Of a stretch of DNA of 60,442 bases, positions 1 to 7,145 are shown in pieces. Every line of letters begins with the position of its first letter. The first letter of the stretch is position 1. The notes beneath the pieces are model-generated. The model worked only from the letters and a program-made list of their open reading frames with translations. It was not told the origin of the DNA and searched no databases. The position numbers were made by a program, and so were the translations under genes. Source of the DNA: a virus; IMG/VR virus record IMGVR_UViG_3300035158_000136, positions 1 to 60,442 of that record; one strand, written 5' to 3'.

Positions 1-278
1 AATATATTTCACTGTGCGCAATCATGTGCGGCGGTAGCAGTGGTGCGGATTGTTCTGATTTTGACGATTTTGAGTTCTTTGAGGGCCTTGAGGATTCTGT
101 CGATTTTAACAAATGGCCGTCTGTACGGGTTCTTCTGAATGTTCCTTTTGATTATAGAATCAGACGTGTTGCATTTTCGCAACATACACTTGGCGAATCC
201 GCAGAATCCGCATAACCGATTATAACGATTGTAACGATTTCTGGCTAGACAATTATATTATATAGGCGCGCGACGCGC

Positions 279-321
279 GAATCGACGTAAGTCCTTTGAT
301 AGCAACAACTTACGTCGATTC
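279..321. repeat. Stem-loop repeat copy 1
   Basis: A perfect 13-bp inverted repeat (GAATCGACGTAAG against its complement) encloses the 17-nt loop TCCTTTGATAGCAACAA. The same loop recurs in five further copies, so the loop as well as the stem is conserved. Function unknown. Confidence 0.85.
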
Positions 322-342
322 AATAGGCGCGCTTTGGCGTGT

Positions 343-381
343 GAATCGACGTAAGTCCTTTGATAGCAACAACTTACGACG
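343..381. repeat. Stem-loop repeat copy 2
   Basis: Same loop as copy 1 (356-372) with stem CGTAAG/CTTACG. The outer stem has an A-A mismatch before a further CG pair. It starts 64 bp after copy 1. Confidence 0.85.
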
Positions 382-400
382 AGCGCTTAGGGCGCGGAAA

Positions 401-434
401 ACGTAAGTCCTTTGATAGCAAGGACTTAGGACGT
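401..434. repeat. Stem-loop repeat copy 3 (variant)
   Basis: Keeps ACGTAAGTCCTTTGATAGCAA, but the right arm has changed so that the helix is AAGTCC/GGACTT around an 11-nt loop. The fold is kept with a different pairing, which hints that a hairpin itself is selected. Confidence 0.75.
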
Positions 435-501
435 GAATCGTTATAACCGAATCACAATTTTGGAAATTTACTTTGACTTTCCGGCAGAATCGTTATAACC
501 G
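435..501. repeat. Direct repeats GAATCGTTATAACCG
   Basis: Two identical 15-bp copies lie at 435-449 and 487-501. A related inverted copy is at 214-239, where GATTATAACGATT is followed by a second TAACGATT. They may be protein-binding iterons near an origin or promoter. A weak TTGACT/TATAAC pair (473-478, 494-499) with a 15-bp spacer overlaps the second copy. Confidence 0.6.
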
Positions 502-634
502 GACGCCTCGCGCTGTGGGTATGGTAGGATACAGTAGGCGCAGCCTACCGCGCCGCAATTGGGGTTGATACCATGCGAAAAACTCAACTCAACCGACAAA
601 ACCCGCAAAGCCGTTACGGTCGGCAAAATCCTGC

Positions 635-648
635 TGAGTTCAAAATCA
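635..648. promoter_or_regulatory. Genome-wide dyad, exact copy
   Basis: TGAGTTCAAAATCA matches the 14-bp dyad TGAnTTnnAAnTCA exactly. It lies 74 bp upstream of the ParB-like start at 722 and may be an operator for that gene. Confidence 0.7.
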
Positions 649-721
649 GAACATTAGGTGGGCAATCCCAATTGCACCGATCGTATCGTTTTTGAGTTTC
701 GTATCAATTGGAGAAGTTACG

Positions 722-1741
722 ATGAGTAGCACGAAAGTTACGAAGTTGGTGGATTTCTCGGATCTGTACCTTGAAGGGAATGTGCGGACTGAAGCGTGTG
801 AAGCGATTCCGCATATGGTGCAGAGTTTGCGGAGAAACGGGTTCAAGCCGAATCATCCGCTTGTCGTGTCTGAGCGGGATGGCCGATTTCTCGTGTTGTG
901 CGGGAATCGCCGGAAGAAGGGATTGGACTGGTTGGCCGAAAATGACGATTCTGAGTATCGTCGCATTCTCGGCGAGTTCAACGGTAAAATCCCTTGTATC
1001 GTTCACAAGGGTTTGACCGAAGAAGAGGAAATTCTGCTTCGTGTCGATCATTCCACCGATGAGGATCGTGTCGGTCTTGACGAATGGAGTCAGTTTTTAG
1101 CGATTAAACAGCTTGTGCGGGCTTTCACGGCTGAATCGCAGGAACGGATTGCAGAGAAACTCGGGATTTTCCACAACAAAGGGAAAAACAAGGGAAAGCC
1201 GAATCGGTCATATGTGCAGACTCGGGTGGATCTGGCGCGTCTGCCGGTTTTCGTGCAGGAAGAGATTAGGAAGCTCATGCAGGAAGGGAAGGATGCAACG
1301 CCTGTGCGGATTAGTGACATTAAGAAACTCAAGACCGTCTACAATGACGAATATGCCGATTATCCCGACGGCGACGGTCCTGAGTTCAAAAAGGCTTGGG
1401 AGGGTATTGTCAATCCTGAGCCGAAGGCCGAATCTGCCGACGGCGATAAGGTGGAACCTGCCGATCTTTCCGTCAAGTCCGCCTTTGAACGTTCTCAGGC
1501 TTGTAGCAGTCGCCTGCTTGGGCGGGTTCTACTGGCTGTGACGAATCAAGGGAAGGATGATCTGGTTGCGCTGGATGCGCAGGTCTTGCAGGCTGAGACG
1601 GATTCGCAGATCCTTGCCGATATTGCCGAATATCTTGGCGAGAACGATTACGCTCAGCTTGTCGATGCTGCCAGAAATGCGCGTGTTGAGCGTGAGGCGC
1701 AGGATGCCGAGAATGCGGAGACTGCCGATTCCGCCGAGTAG
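722..1741 (+). CDS. ParB/KorB-like DNA-binding protein 1
   Basis: A 339-residue protein with a ParB-type N-terminal domain. It has the VR motif near residue 22, then a spaced segment with two hydrophobic strands ending in LCGNRRKKGL, which corresponds to the G-x-RR-x-x-A CTP-binding box of ParB. A central helical region (about residues 120-190) should carry the HTH, and the acidic tail is rich in Ala, Glu and Asp. The ATG at 722 is chosen because GGAG lies at 710-713; an upstream TTG at 692 is less likely. ParB relatives bind palindromic sites and spread along DNA. The genome carries many copies of one palindrome, so this is a candidate binder (inference). Three further ParB-like genes occur in the window. 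Confidence 0.75.
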   Translation: MSSTKVTKLVDFSDLYLEGNVRTEACEAIPHMVQSLRRNGFKPNHPLVVSERDGRFLVLCGNRRKKGLDWLAENDDSEYRRILGEFNGKIPCIVHKGLTEEEEILLRVDHSTDEDRVGLDEWSQFLAIKQLVRAFTAESQERIAEKLGIFHNKGKNKGKPNRSYVQTRVDLARLPVFVQEEIRKLMQEGKDATPVRISDIKKLKTVYNDEYADYPDGDGPEFKKAWEGIVNPEPKAESADGDKVEPADLSVKSAFERSQACSSRLLGRVLLAVTNQGKDDLVALDAQVLQAETDSQILADIAEYLGENDYAQLVDAARNARVEREAQDAENAETADSAE

Positions 1742-1759
1742 GCCGGATGTGCCGGCATC

Positions 1760-1795
1760 AGGCCGGCTAGTCCGATTATCCGGGCTGGCCGGCCT
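1760..1795 (+). terminator. Hairpin after ParB-like gene
   Basis: AGGCCGGC at 1760-1767 pairs with GCCGGCCT at 1788-1795. The T-tract is weak (TATTTCCGTTT), so termination is plausible but imperfect. Confidence 0.45.
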
Positions 1796-1821
1796 ATTTC
1801 CGTTTCTACCGATTATTCCGT

Positions 1822-1850
1822 CTGAGTTCAAAATCTTTCCTAGAATCTTG
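1822..1850. repeat. 29-bp direct repeat, left copy
   Basis: Identical to 2594-2622. It begins CTGAGTTCAAAATCT, a one-mismatch copy of the genome-wide dyad, and ends TAGAATCTTG. The two copies bracket the sulfatase fragment. Confidence 0.95.
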
Positions 1851-1967
1851 GGGCCGGGCTGGTCGGCGGACTGGGATGGCGCCGGGAATGAACGTAGGCC
1901 CCAACGGGCCGTCTTCGAAGCCACTCATGGCAGCGCCCCCCCCCCAAATACAAGGGAATGAACAAGG

Positions 1968-2593
1968 TCAACCCCAGCGCGGCTCCAAAACCGGGTTCTC
2001 CGGCGAAGTCTTCAGGTTTTCCTCCCTGAAAGATCCGGGGTATCCAACCATTTTGTATTGCTGGGTGACGACGGCGCAGTTTTGATAAGGCCTCGGCTGC
2101 AGGCCTCGATGGCATTGCAGGAACAAGGGTCGATCCGGCCAGGCCGTTTCGCCTCCTTCCAGCAACGGGAGAAGGCTAATTCCGTCAACAACGGGATCCT
2201 GCGGCACGCCCACGTCGGCGGCATCCATCAGCGTCGGCAGAATATCGATGTGACTGGCGACGCGATCACAGGTCCGACGCGACGAAAGCCGTCCGCGCCA
2301 TTGCACGAACAGCGGCACGCGGATTTTGGCTTCGTAGATGGTTCCGCTTCGCAGGCCCGCGTTGTATCCGTGTCCCGGACCGTCGTCGCTGGTGAAAACC
2401 ACAAGCGTGTTTTCCCGCAAGCCGAGCTTCTCCAGCCGGCCCAACAGGCGTCCGAAGTTGTCATCGTAGTTGGTCACCATGGCGTAGACATTGGCTTGAG
2501 CATCACTCAGTCCAGCGCTCTGGTACGGCTCCTTGTACCGGTTGGGAGCTAGCGGGCCAACGACGGATTCGCGGGCTGTATGGCCGACGTTGG
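1968..2593 (-). pseudogene. Sulfatase gene fragment
   Basis: The minus strand encodes about 209 residues of a formylglycine-dependent sulfatase. Visible family features are the NYDDNFG segment, VVFTSDDGPGHG, an RVPLFVQWRG block and DILPTLMDAADV, the conserved C-terminal half of the catalytic domain. The N-terminal Cys-x-Pro-x-Arg nucleophile motif is absent and the frame has no start of its own, so it cannot be a working enzyme. The segment is GC-richer than its neighbours, contains a run of C residues at about 1937-1945, and is flanked by 29-bp exact direct repeats. It is either an acquired host piece or an assembly chimera. Confidence 0.85.
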
Positions 2594-2622
2594 CTGAGTT
2601 CAAAATCTTTCCTAGAATCTTG
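2594..2622. repeat. 29-bp direct repeat, right copy
   Basis: Identical to 1822-1850, offset by 772 bp. Removing one copy and the intervening 743 bp restores an uninterrupted phage-like sequence. Confidence 0.95.
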
Positions 2623-2643
2623 CCCGAATCTTGCCCTAGTCCC

Positions 2644-2679
2644 TTGACCTAGCTTTCCCTTGACCTATCCTTTTATAGT
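2644..2679 (+). promoter_or_regulatory. Possible weak promoter
   Basis: Two TTGACC hexamers (2644-2649, 2660-2665) precede TATCCT (2666-2671) and TATAGT (2674-2679). The first TTGACC with TATCCT has a 16-bp spacer. It would serve the small ORF at 2715. The pairing is ambiguous. Confidence 0.3.
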
Positions 2680-2714
2680 GGACAAGAGAAATCACAAGAC
2701 AAAGGGAAACGAAA

Positions 2715-2798
2715 ATGACGATTATCCTGATTGCTCTGGCCGCTCCGATCGTAGGGATCATTCTGATTAGTTCGACGTTTTCCAGTCCTGCCCGATAG
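2715..2798 (+). CDS. Small hydrophobic peptide
   Basis: A 27-residue frame beginning MTIILIALAAPIVGIILI, a single transmembrane-like helix followed by a short polar tail. AAAGGGA at 2701-2707 is a plausible ribosome binding site. Too short for family assignment; a small membrane protein is possible. Confidence 0.4.
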   Translation: MTIILIALAAPIVGIILISSTFSSPAR

Positions 2799-2881
2799 TA
2801 GGGATTTTGACGGGCGCGCAGAGTCTGCCAATTGTTACTGTAAAATCGCACTTTCGTGGTTTATCAAATGGGAGGATTATG

Positions 2882-3025
2882 ATGTATGAACTGCTTGTGC
2901 TGATCGCTGATGATTGCACCGATTATGTGCCCTGCGCTAGTGAGCGCGATGTTGCGGATTATCTCAAGTTTGCCAAGAGTATCGGTCAGCCGGTCTTGAG
3001 GATTAGGGCGCTAGTGCCCATTTAG
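2882..3025 (+). CDS. Small hypothetical protein
   Basis: A 47-residue frame from MYELLVLIADDC to a C-terminal RIRALVPI. GGGAGG at 2869-2874 stands 7 nt before the ATG at 2882, and an alternative ATG at 2879 adds one residue. A strong hairpin terminator follows at 3061, supporting a small transcription unit ending here. The beta-strand plus helix pattern resembles short nucleotide-pool or regulatory peptides, but no family is recognised. Confidence 0.5.
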   Translation: MYELLVLIADDCTDYVPCASERDVADYLKFAKSIGQPVLRIRALVPI

Positions 3026-3060
3026 CCGATACTCCGGGACGTGCCGATTCTGCGGGATAG

Positions 3061-3102
3061 AAGAATCGTGAGTCTTGCATCAAGATTCACGATTCTTTTT
3101 TT
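3061..3102 (+). terminator. Rho-independent terminator
   Basis: AAGAATCGTGA at 3061-3071 pairs perfectly over 11 bp with 3087-3097, followed by a T-run. It separates the left-end unit from the structural operon. Confidence 0.8.
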
Positions 3103-3201
3103 ATTTACTACACGTAGCACGTGTAGTGATTATATAACATATGCGGGGCGTGTCGATCGTAGGGCTTATCCATATCTAACGATAAGAAGGATCGTAGCAT
3201 C

Positions 3202-3351
3202 ATGCGTTACCATCGGTATAACCGTCAGAATAATGAATACCGATACCATACTCAAGATCAGTAGATCCGCGATTCCCGATACAGGTGGGTTAATCGTTAC
3301 AGACCAAGTTACCGCTACAACTATAAAACCACGTATCCCTATCGTGTCTGA
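3202..3351 (+). CDS. Tyr/Arg-rich small ORF with internal amber codon
   Basis: Starting at ATG 3202 (AAGAAGG upstream) the frame reads 20 residues, meets TAG at 3262-3264, then continues 28 more codons to TGA at 3349. Both halves have the same unusual composition (RYHRYNR before; RYRWVNRYRP after), which neither neighbouring frame shows. The simplest reading is one gene with an in-frame amber codon, either a nonsense mutation or readthrough. Function unknown. Confidence 0.35.
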
Positions 3352-3489
3352 TGGACGTCAAAATTTTTCAAAGGTCGAAGCATCGTGAATCTTAGATCAT
3401 TGAGTATAAAATCAATTCAAGCCTCATGAATCACATAGCGAATAGGGGAGGGAGGGTTTTTCGCAATCTACCAAAAAGGTACCGGACCT

Positions 3490-3621
3490 AAGATTCATGA
3501 TACCGAATCTCGGCAAACTTTATTTTCTGCGCAACATTTAGTCATTTCTGGGCTATAATAAGGTAGAAGGTGTCTAGAGGGTAGCGACAGAAACTTGCCG
3601 AGATTTGGTATCATGGAACTT
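3490..3621. repeat. Long inverted repeat flanking promoter P1
   Basis: The arm at 3490-3520 and the arm at 3592-3621 are near reverse complements over about 30 bp, with CATGATACC and AATCTCGGCAA blocks shared. They enclose the promoter at 3529-3559, and the right arm covers the start codon at 3613. A transcript could fold so that the start is occluded, or a dimeric regulator could bridge the arms. Confidence 0.8.
3529..3559 (+). promoter_or_regulatory. Promoter P1 (structural operon)
   Basis: TTTTCTGCGCAACA is followed by GGGCTATAATA, with the TATAAT -10 at 3554-3559. The same two blocks occur at P2 (37433-37472, leftward) and P3 (37729-37768), which makes this a phage promoter family. The -35 is not canonical, so an activator or extended contacts are likely. 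Confidence 0.75.
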
Positions 3622-4173
3622 GAACGCTGGAAGCATACAGACGGCATCAATGCCCGTTGTGATTTTAATCTCAATGACGGGCAAAGGTGTGGCAACAAGG
3701 CCGCACCCGGCGTTTCCAGATGCCCACTGCACGGAGCCAACAAGCAACAAGCCGCGCAAGAGAACCGAAGCAAACGCCAATACCGGCTTGCAAAATTTCA
3801 ACAGCGCGTTAACGAGTTCGCGGACCATGACCGCCTAAAATATTTGAACGAAGAAATTGGTATCTTAAGGCTCCTTCTTGAGGAGCGTTTGAACGCGTGC
3901 GAAGACTCACATTCAATGATTTTACAATCAGGTCCGATCACGGACCTTGTTGTAAAAATCGAAAAACTTGTGGCGTCGTGCCACAAGTTAGAGTCTCAAC
4001 TTGGCGGTCTATTAAGTAAAGCGCAGATCAAGAATATTGCAGCGAATTGTATGCAAGCGGTTGCGGACGCTGTTGGCGTATTTGCAGAAGAGCAACAACT
4101 AAGTGATGAGCAAGTGGGCAACCTACTCGAAAAGGTAGCCCAAGGTATCCTCGAACACACAGGAGAACTCTAA
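3613..4173 (+). CDS. Putative terminase small subunit-like zinc protein
   Basis: A 186-residue protein. The N-terminus carries a Cys/His cluster (C-x-F-N...GQRCGNKA...CPLHGANK) seen in small DNA-binding phage proteins encoded near terminase genes. The rest is helical with coiled-coil character (about residues 50-110) and a C-terminal helical segment. As first gene of the structural operon behind P1 it fits a packaging small subunit, but TerL lies 5 kb downstream and no definitive motif is seen. ATG 3613 is preferred over TTG 3595. The next gene overlaps it as TAATG. Confidence 0.5.
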   Translation: MELERWKHTDGINARCDFNLNDGQRCGNKAAPGVSRCPLHGANKQQAAQENRSKRQYRLAKFQQRVNEFADHDRLKYLNEEIGILRLLLEERLNACEDSHSMILQSGPITDLVVKIEKLVASCHKLESQLGGLLSKAQIKNIAANCMQAVADAVGVFAEEQQLSDEQVGNLLEKVAQGILEHTGEL

Positions 4174-4376
4174 TGTTCAAGTGGATCAAAGGCGCTCTCA
4201 AAAGCAACACGGTTCAGTTTAATGGTGCCGCGGCGATTCTCTGGTTCCTGGAAGTCCTGGGACAGACCAACTTCATCAGCGACGACAGTCAGTACAGCGC
4301 GCTGTTGGCCGGCATCGTGGCTCTCGTGAACATCGTATTGCGCTTCAAGACCAAGAAGGCGCTGCCCGAACGCTAA
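4173..4376 (+). CDS. Holin-like small membrane protein
   Basis: A 67-residue protein starting MFKWIKGALKSNTVQ, with one amphipathic helix, a hydrophobic stretch (about residues 20-32), a second membrane-like helix (about 43-57, LLAGIVALVNIVL) and a basic tail ending LPER. Size and layout resemble class II holins, which form inner-membrane lesions at lysis. No endolysin is adjacent; the exported peptidase at 7142 is the closest candidate. Translationally coupled to the preceding gene. Confidence 0.5.
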   Translation: MFKWIKGALKSNTVQFNGAAAILWFLEVLGQTNFISDDSQYSALLAGIVALVNIVLRFKTKKALPER

Positions 4377-4394
4377 AGACCGCAGGTTTCTTCC

Positions 4395-4408
4395 TGATTT
4401 TAAGATCA
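4395..4408. promoter_or_regulatory. Dyad copy (one mismatch) before 4422 gene
   Basis: TGATTTTAAGATCA sits in the 45-bp gap between two genes, 14 bp before the next start. One position departs from the dyad consensus. Confidence 0.5.
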
Positions 4409-4421
4409 AGAAAGTGAGACA

Positions 4422-4724
4422 ATGAGCCTGATTCAAGCCGATCGCACGTTGGAACCGCTCGAATTCGAGCAATTCGAGAATGTTACCGGCTCGGTCCAAC
4501 GACTCAACGCTCCGAACAAAGCTACCTATGCCTACATTCAGGCGCAGGGCGGCGATATTCGGTGGCGGGATGATGCCGGTGAAGTGACGGCCACTGTTGG
4601 CCACATTCTCGCAGCGGGCGACGACTTGTGGTTCACGGCCGATCTCAAGAAGTTCACGTTCATTCGTGAAAATGCGGAAACTGCAACAACCGATGTTTCA
4701 GTGAGTTACTATGTACCGCGCTAA
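4422..4724 (+). CDS. RWRDD-family small virion protein 1
   Basis: A 100-residue protein containing IRWRDDAGEVTATVGHIL at about residues 46-63. The same core (RWRDD-G-x-T-x-TVGHI) occurs in the proteins at 5111 and 5377. Such short beta-rich proteins with a W-R-D-D box are common in phage structural operons, where they are likely capsid or tail decoration or fibre-associated subunits. The C-terminus VSVSYYVPR matches the SITYY and VTYYAP endings of its two paralogues. Confidence 0.6.
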   Translation: MSLIQADRTLEPLEFEQFENVTGSVQRLNAPNKATYAYIQAQGGDIRWRDDAGEVTATVGHILAAGDDLWFTADLKKFTFIRENAETATTDVSVSYYVPR

Positions 4725-5095
4725 CCGATGCCGCACTCGATACTTCGATGTGCGTGAACCAAAAGAGCAGCCTGATCCGCTGTTCGCTAATTTGGTTCAT
4801 GAATGGAACATGGAAGAATCGAGCGGCACGCGGTATGACGCCGTAGGCGACCTTGATATGTGGGCCGCCATCCGGTCGGGTTGGTTTCAGTGTCAAGTTT
4901 CCTGACGGCGGTACTTCTTATCTTTATCGAACAACGGCTCTCAATCCGGGTAACAATAATTTCCACATTCTTGGTTGGCTAAAGTGGCACGCGACGACTC
5001 AAAACACCGAAAATGGATTGTGTATGGTCCAGCGAAGTCTCATTACCCAGAAGGTTGGCAATCAACCTGGGACGACGATCACAAACGCTACATAG
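4711..5095 (+). pseudogene. Frameshifted LamG/ConA-like protein remnant
   Basis: Frame 1 (4711-4905) encodes FANLVHEWNMEESSGTRYD, the start of a LamG-type domain, then loses sense. A second frame (4853-5095) resumes with GFSVKFPDGGTSYLYRT and LNPGNNNFHILGWL, the following strands of the same fold. The two frames overlap near 4855-4880, so one indel splits the gene. The C-terminal half of the domain is missing. It lies between two RWRDD-family genes and overlaps the end of the first. Confidence 0.6.
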
Positions 5096-5110
5096 TACCG
5101 GCGGACTGAC

Positions 5111-5380
5111 ATGAGTGTAATGCGAGCCGAACGTCGAATGGTTCAAACGGGTTTCGAGACCGTAACAAACGGTTTTCTGAATCCTCCGACCAACACTGAA
5201 TACGTCATCGTTACCGCTGACATTGGTGGCGACGTCCGTTGGCGTGATGATGGCACCGCTTCAACAGCCACGGTAGGCCACATTATCTATGCGGGTAAGT
5301 CTTTCCGTTATAAGGGCAAGATCAACCGCTTCTACGTCTTCGGCACCGCTGCCGTAACATATTATGCGCCAGACAAATGA
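5111..5380 (+). CDS. RWRDD-family small virion protein 2
   Basis: An 89-residue paralogue of the 4422 protein, with VRWRDDGTASTATVGHII near residues 40-57 and a FRYKGKINRFYV strand after it. It ends in AVTYYAPDK. The stop overlaps the next start (ATGA), so the pair should be translated together. Confidence 0.6.
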   Translation: MSVMRAERRMVQTGFETVTNGFLNPPTNTEYVIVTADIGGDVRWRDDGTASTATVGHIIYAGKSFRYKGKINRFYVFGTAAVTYYAPDK

Positions 5381-5667
5381 CCATCATTGCAGAAGCCAAG
5401 TACCAAGTTCTCGGTTTCGAGCAGCTCGAATTGTCAACCACGCCCAAGAGCCTGGCTGTACCGAACGGCGCTGCTTATGCCAAGATTCGTGCTAACCTGT
5501 TCGACAGTCGTTGGCGCGACGATGGCACCGATCCTACCAATACAGTTGGACATATTCTTTACGAAGGTAAGACTATCACTTACATCGGCGACCTTCGCAA
5601 GATGCGATTTGTAAGCATTCCAGGGACATCGTATGTAAGCATCACTTACTACATCATTATCGGGTAA
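5377..5667 (+). CDS. RWRDD-family small virion protein 3
   Basis: A 96-residue paralogue with SRWRDDGTDPTNTVGHIL at about residues 45-62 and the ending VSITYYIIIG. Together with the genes at 4422 and 5111 it forms a diverged triplicate, each about 90-100 residues, probably alternative subunits of one surface structure. Confidence 0.6.
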   Translation: MTIIAEAKYQVLGFEQLELSTTPKSLAVPNGAAYAKIRANLFDSRWRDDGTDPTNTVGHILYEGKTITYIGDLRKMRFVSIPGTSYVSITYYIIIG

Positions 5668-5671
5668 CGCG

Positions 5672-6523
5672 ATGGCACTCCGCGGTACGCAACAAATCGT
5701 TGAGGCCGTCGCACTTGGTAGTGAGGGCAAACTCAGGGGAACTCGACAGCAAGTCGAGATTCTGACAGCCGAAGGCGCTGTTGAGGGTGAACTCAGAGCG
5801 ACACAGCAAGTTGTCGAGTCGGCAGCAGGCGGAACAGGCCACCTAAGAGCTTCAAGGCAGCAAGTCGAAGTCATCGCAAAAGACCCGCTTGCGGGTGAGC
5901 TTCGAATCACGAGACAAGCAGCGGAGTACCTTTTTGATGCGGCCGGTGGTGATCTTAGAATCACTCGTCAAGTTGTTCAAGTTCTTGCTGGCATTGCAGA
6001 AGAGGGCCAACTAAGACTGAGCAGACAAGGCGTTGAGGTCATCTCCGCGACAACCAATGGCGTCCTTCGAATTTCAAGACAAAGCCTTGAGATTTTAGCA
6101 GAAGCAATAGGAGGTAATCTCAGAGTTTCACGTCAGGCTGTTGAGTACATCCATGAGCCCGTTGCAGGTGAAATAAGAATCACGAGGCAAGGTGTTCAAT
6201 ATCTTTTCAAAGTCACAGGCGGTGAGCTTCGAGTCACAAGACAAGCAATCGAATATCTTCACAAACATCCATCTCTTGGCACTGCACGTATTTCGAGACA
6301 AAGCGTTCAAGTTTTATTTGGTCCTTCAGTTGAAGGCGCTGCTAGAGTTTCAAGACAGGCGGGTGAAGTCCTTTCGGTAGCATTAGAAGGTGACATGCGG
6401 GTCACGAGACAAGCTGTCGAAGTCCTAAGTGATGCCGCACCACCTACACCAGTCGTGCACGTTGGCCAGTTTCGTCGCCAAAAGCGGCGAAGGATGAAAA
6501 TGCTCCCTCGAAGAGGAAGGTAA
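5672..6523 (+). CDS. Protein of 14 tandem LRxTRQxVEVL repeats
   Basis: A 283-residue protein built almost wholly of 14 degenerate repeats of 17-20 residues with core G-x-LR-(I/V)-(T/S)RQ-x-V-(E/Q)-(V/Y)-L. A 25-residue basic tail (GQFRRQKRRRMKML) follows. The first two repeats nearly match the N-terminus of the tail protein at 28433 (MALRGTQQ, KLRGTRQ, VEILT), so the repeat is a phage module. A solenoid or fibre shaft bound to the virion is plausible. Operon position directly behind three small virion proteins supports a structural role. Confidence 0.7.
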   Translation: MALRGTQQIVEAVALGSEGKLRGTRQQVEILTAEGAVEGELRATQQVVESAAGGTGHLRASRQQVEVIAKDPLAGELRITRQAAEYLFDAAGGDLRITRQVVQVLAGIAEEGQLRLSRQGVEVISATTNGVLRISRQSLEILAEAIGGNLRVSRQAVEYIHEPVAGEIRITRQGVQYLFKVTGGELRVTRQAIEYLHKHPSLGTARISRQSVQVLFGPSVEGAARVSRQAGEVLSVALEGDMRVTRQAVEVLSDAAPPTPVVHVGQFRRQKRRRMKMLPRRGR

Positions 6524-6524
6524 C

Positions 6525-7145
6525 ATGCGATCTATTTTTCTCGCGATGCTGCTACTTGTGGCCTTTCCGGCGTATGCAGCAGACGCACCGACCCCAGCCG
6601 TTGCTGATATCGTGTTGGAAGCCCCTGAAACGGGCTCAATTGGTGAACTGATCAGGCTAGACGCGACCAAAAGCAAGTCTGAGGAGTTAGTTTGGGACAT
6701 CGATCCTGAGACATCAGACTTTGAGGCCGTCGGCAAGCGTGCTTTTCTGTCTTCTCGAACGCCTGGACGCTACCTTGTTCTGATCGCGGGCGTTGCGAAT
6801 GGCAAACCGGTACTCAAGAAGCACGAGGTTGTCATCGAAGGTGCTACGCCGACCGGTCTTGATTCTAAAATCAAATCCTGGCTTGGTCAGGTCCGGTCAG
6901 AAAATGGTAAACAGGAGGCCCTCCAGTTAGCAAGCACCTTTCGAGCCCTTGCAAATGCCGAAATTGCACCAGACAAGATGCTCGAAGCCACCGCAAGGGC
7001 GACCAATCAGACGCTTGGTGACTCGCTTGAGGCGTGGAAACCGTTTTTAGACAGCCTTGGTGCATATTTAGATGCTGCTGAGATCACGGATTACCCAGCC
7101 ACGTATCGAGCAATCGCCGATGCCATCGAGAAGGCAATAAAATGA
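6525..7145 (+). CDS. Exported PKD-like protein
   Basis: A 206-residue protein with a clear Sec signal peptide (MRSIFLAMLLLVAFPAYA, cleavage before AD). Residues 25-105 look like a PKD/Ig-type beta sandwich (GELIRLDAT...LVWDIDP...PGRYLVLIAG). The remainder is helical. It starts an exported-protein cassette (6525-8961) inside the structural operon. A one-mismatch dyad lies within it at 6860-6873. Role unknown; a periplasmic or cell-surface function during late infection is likely. Confidence 0.6.
   Translation: MRSIFLAMLLLVAFPAYAADAPTPAVADIVLEAPETGSIGELIRLDATKSKSEELVWDIDPETSDFEAVGKRAFLSSRTPGRYLVLIAGVANGKPVLKKHEVVIEGATPTGLDSKIKSWLGQVRSENGKQEALQLASTFRALANAEIAPDKMLEATARATNQTLGDSLEAWKPFLDSLGAYLDAAEITDYPATYRAIADAIEKAIK

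Larger units (their letters stand above)
1..721. other. Repeat-rich non-coding left end
   Basis: No convincing gene is seen before the ParB-like gene. The segment holds three stem-loop repeats (279-434), three copies of a 15-bp element around GGTTATAACGATTC (about 214-239 inverted, 435-449 and 487-501 direct) and one genome-wide dyad (635-648). AT-rich tracts alternate with GCGC runs. A short frame at 24-215 is open to the window edge but has no recognisable features. The repeat content suggests a control region such as an origin or promoter block for the gene at 722; this is inference. Confidence 0.6.
3103..3612. other. Intergenic control region before structural operon
   Basis: Holds a Tyr/Arg-rich frame with an internal TAG (3202-3351), a one-mismatch dyad TGAGTATAAAATCA (3401-3414), a long imperfect inverted repeat (3490-3520 with 3592-3621) and a promoter at 3529-3559. 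The element CTAAGATTCATGA near 3488 is also the inverse of a copy near 3385. No further convincing gene is seen. Confidence 0.6.

Noticed and set aside
24-215. Short frame at the left edge
   Set aside because: No ribosome site or family signal; could be a cut gene but not supported.
279-434. CRISPR-like array from stem-loop repeats
   Set aside because: Only three copies with diverged arms, spacers of unequal length (about 22-34 bp), and no cas genes.
3041-3388. 115-codon frame over terminator
   Set aside because: Crosses a strong terminator and competes with the Tyr/Arg frame.
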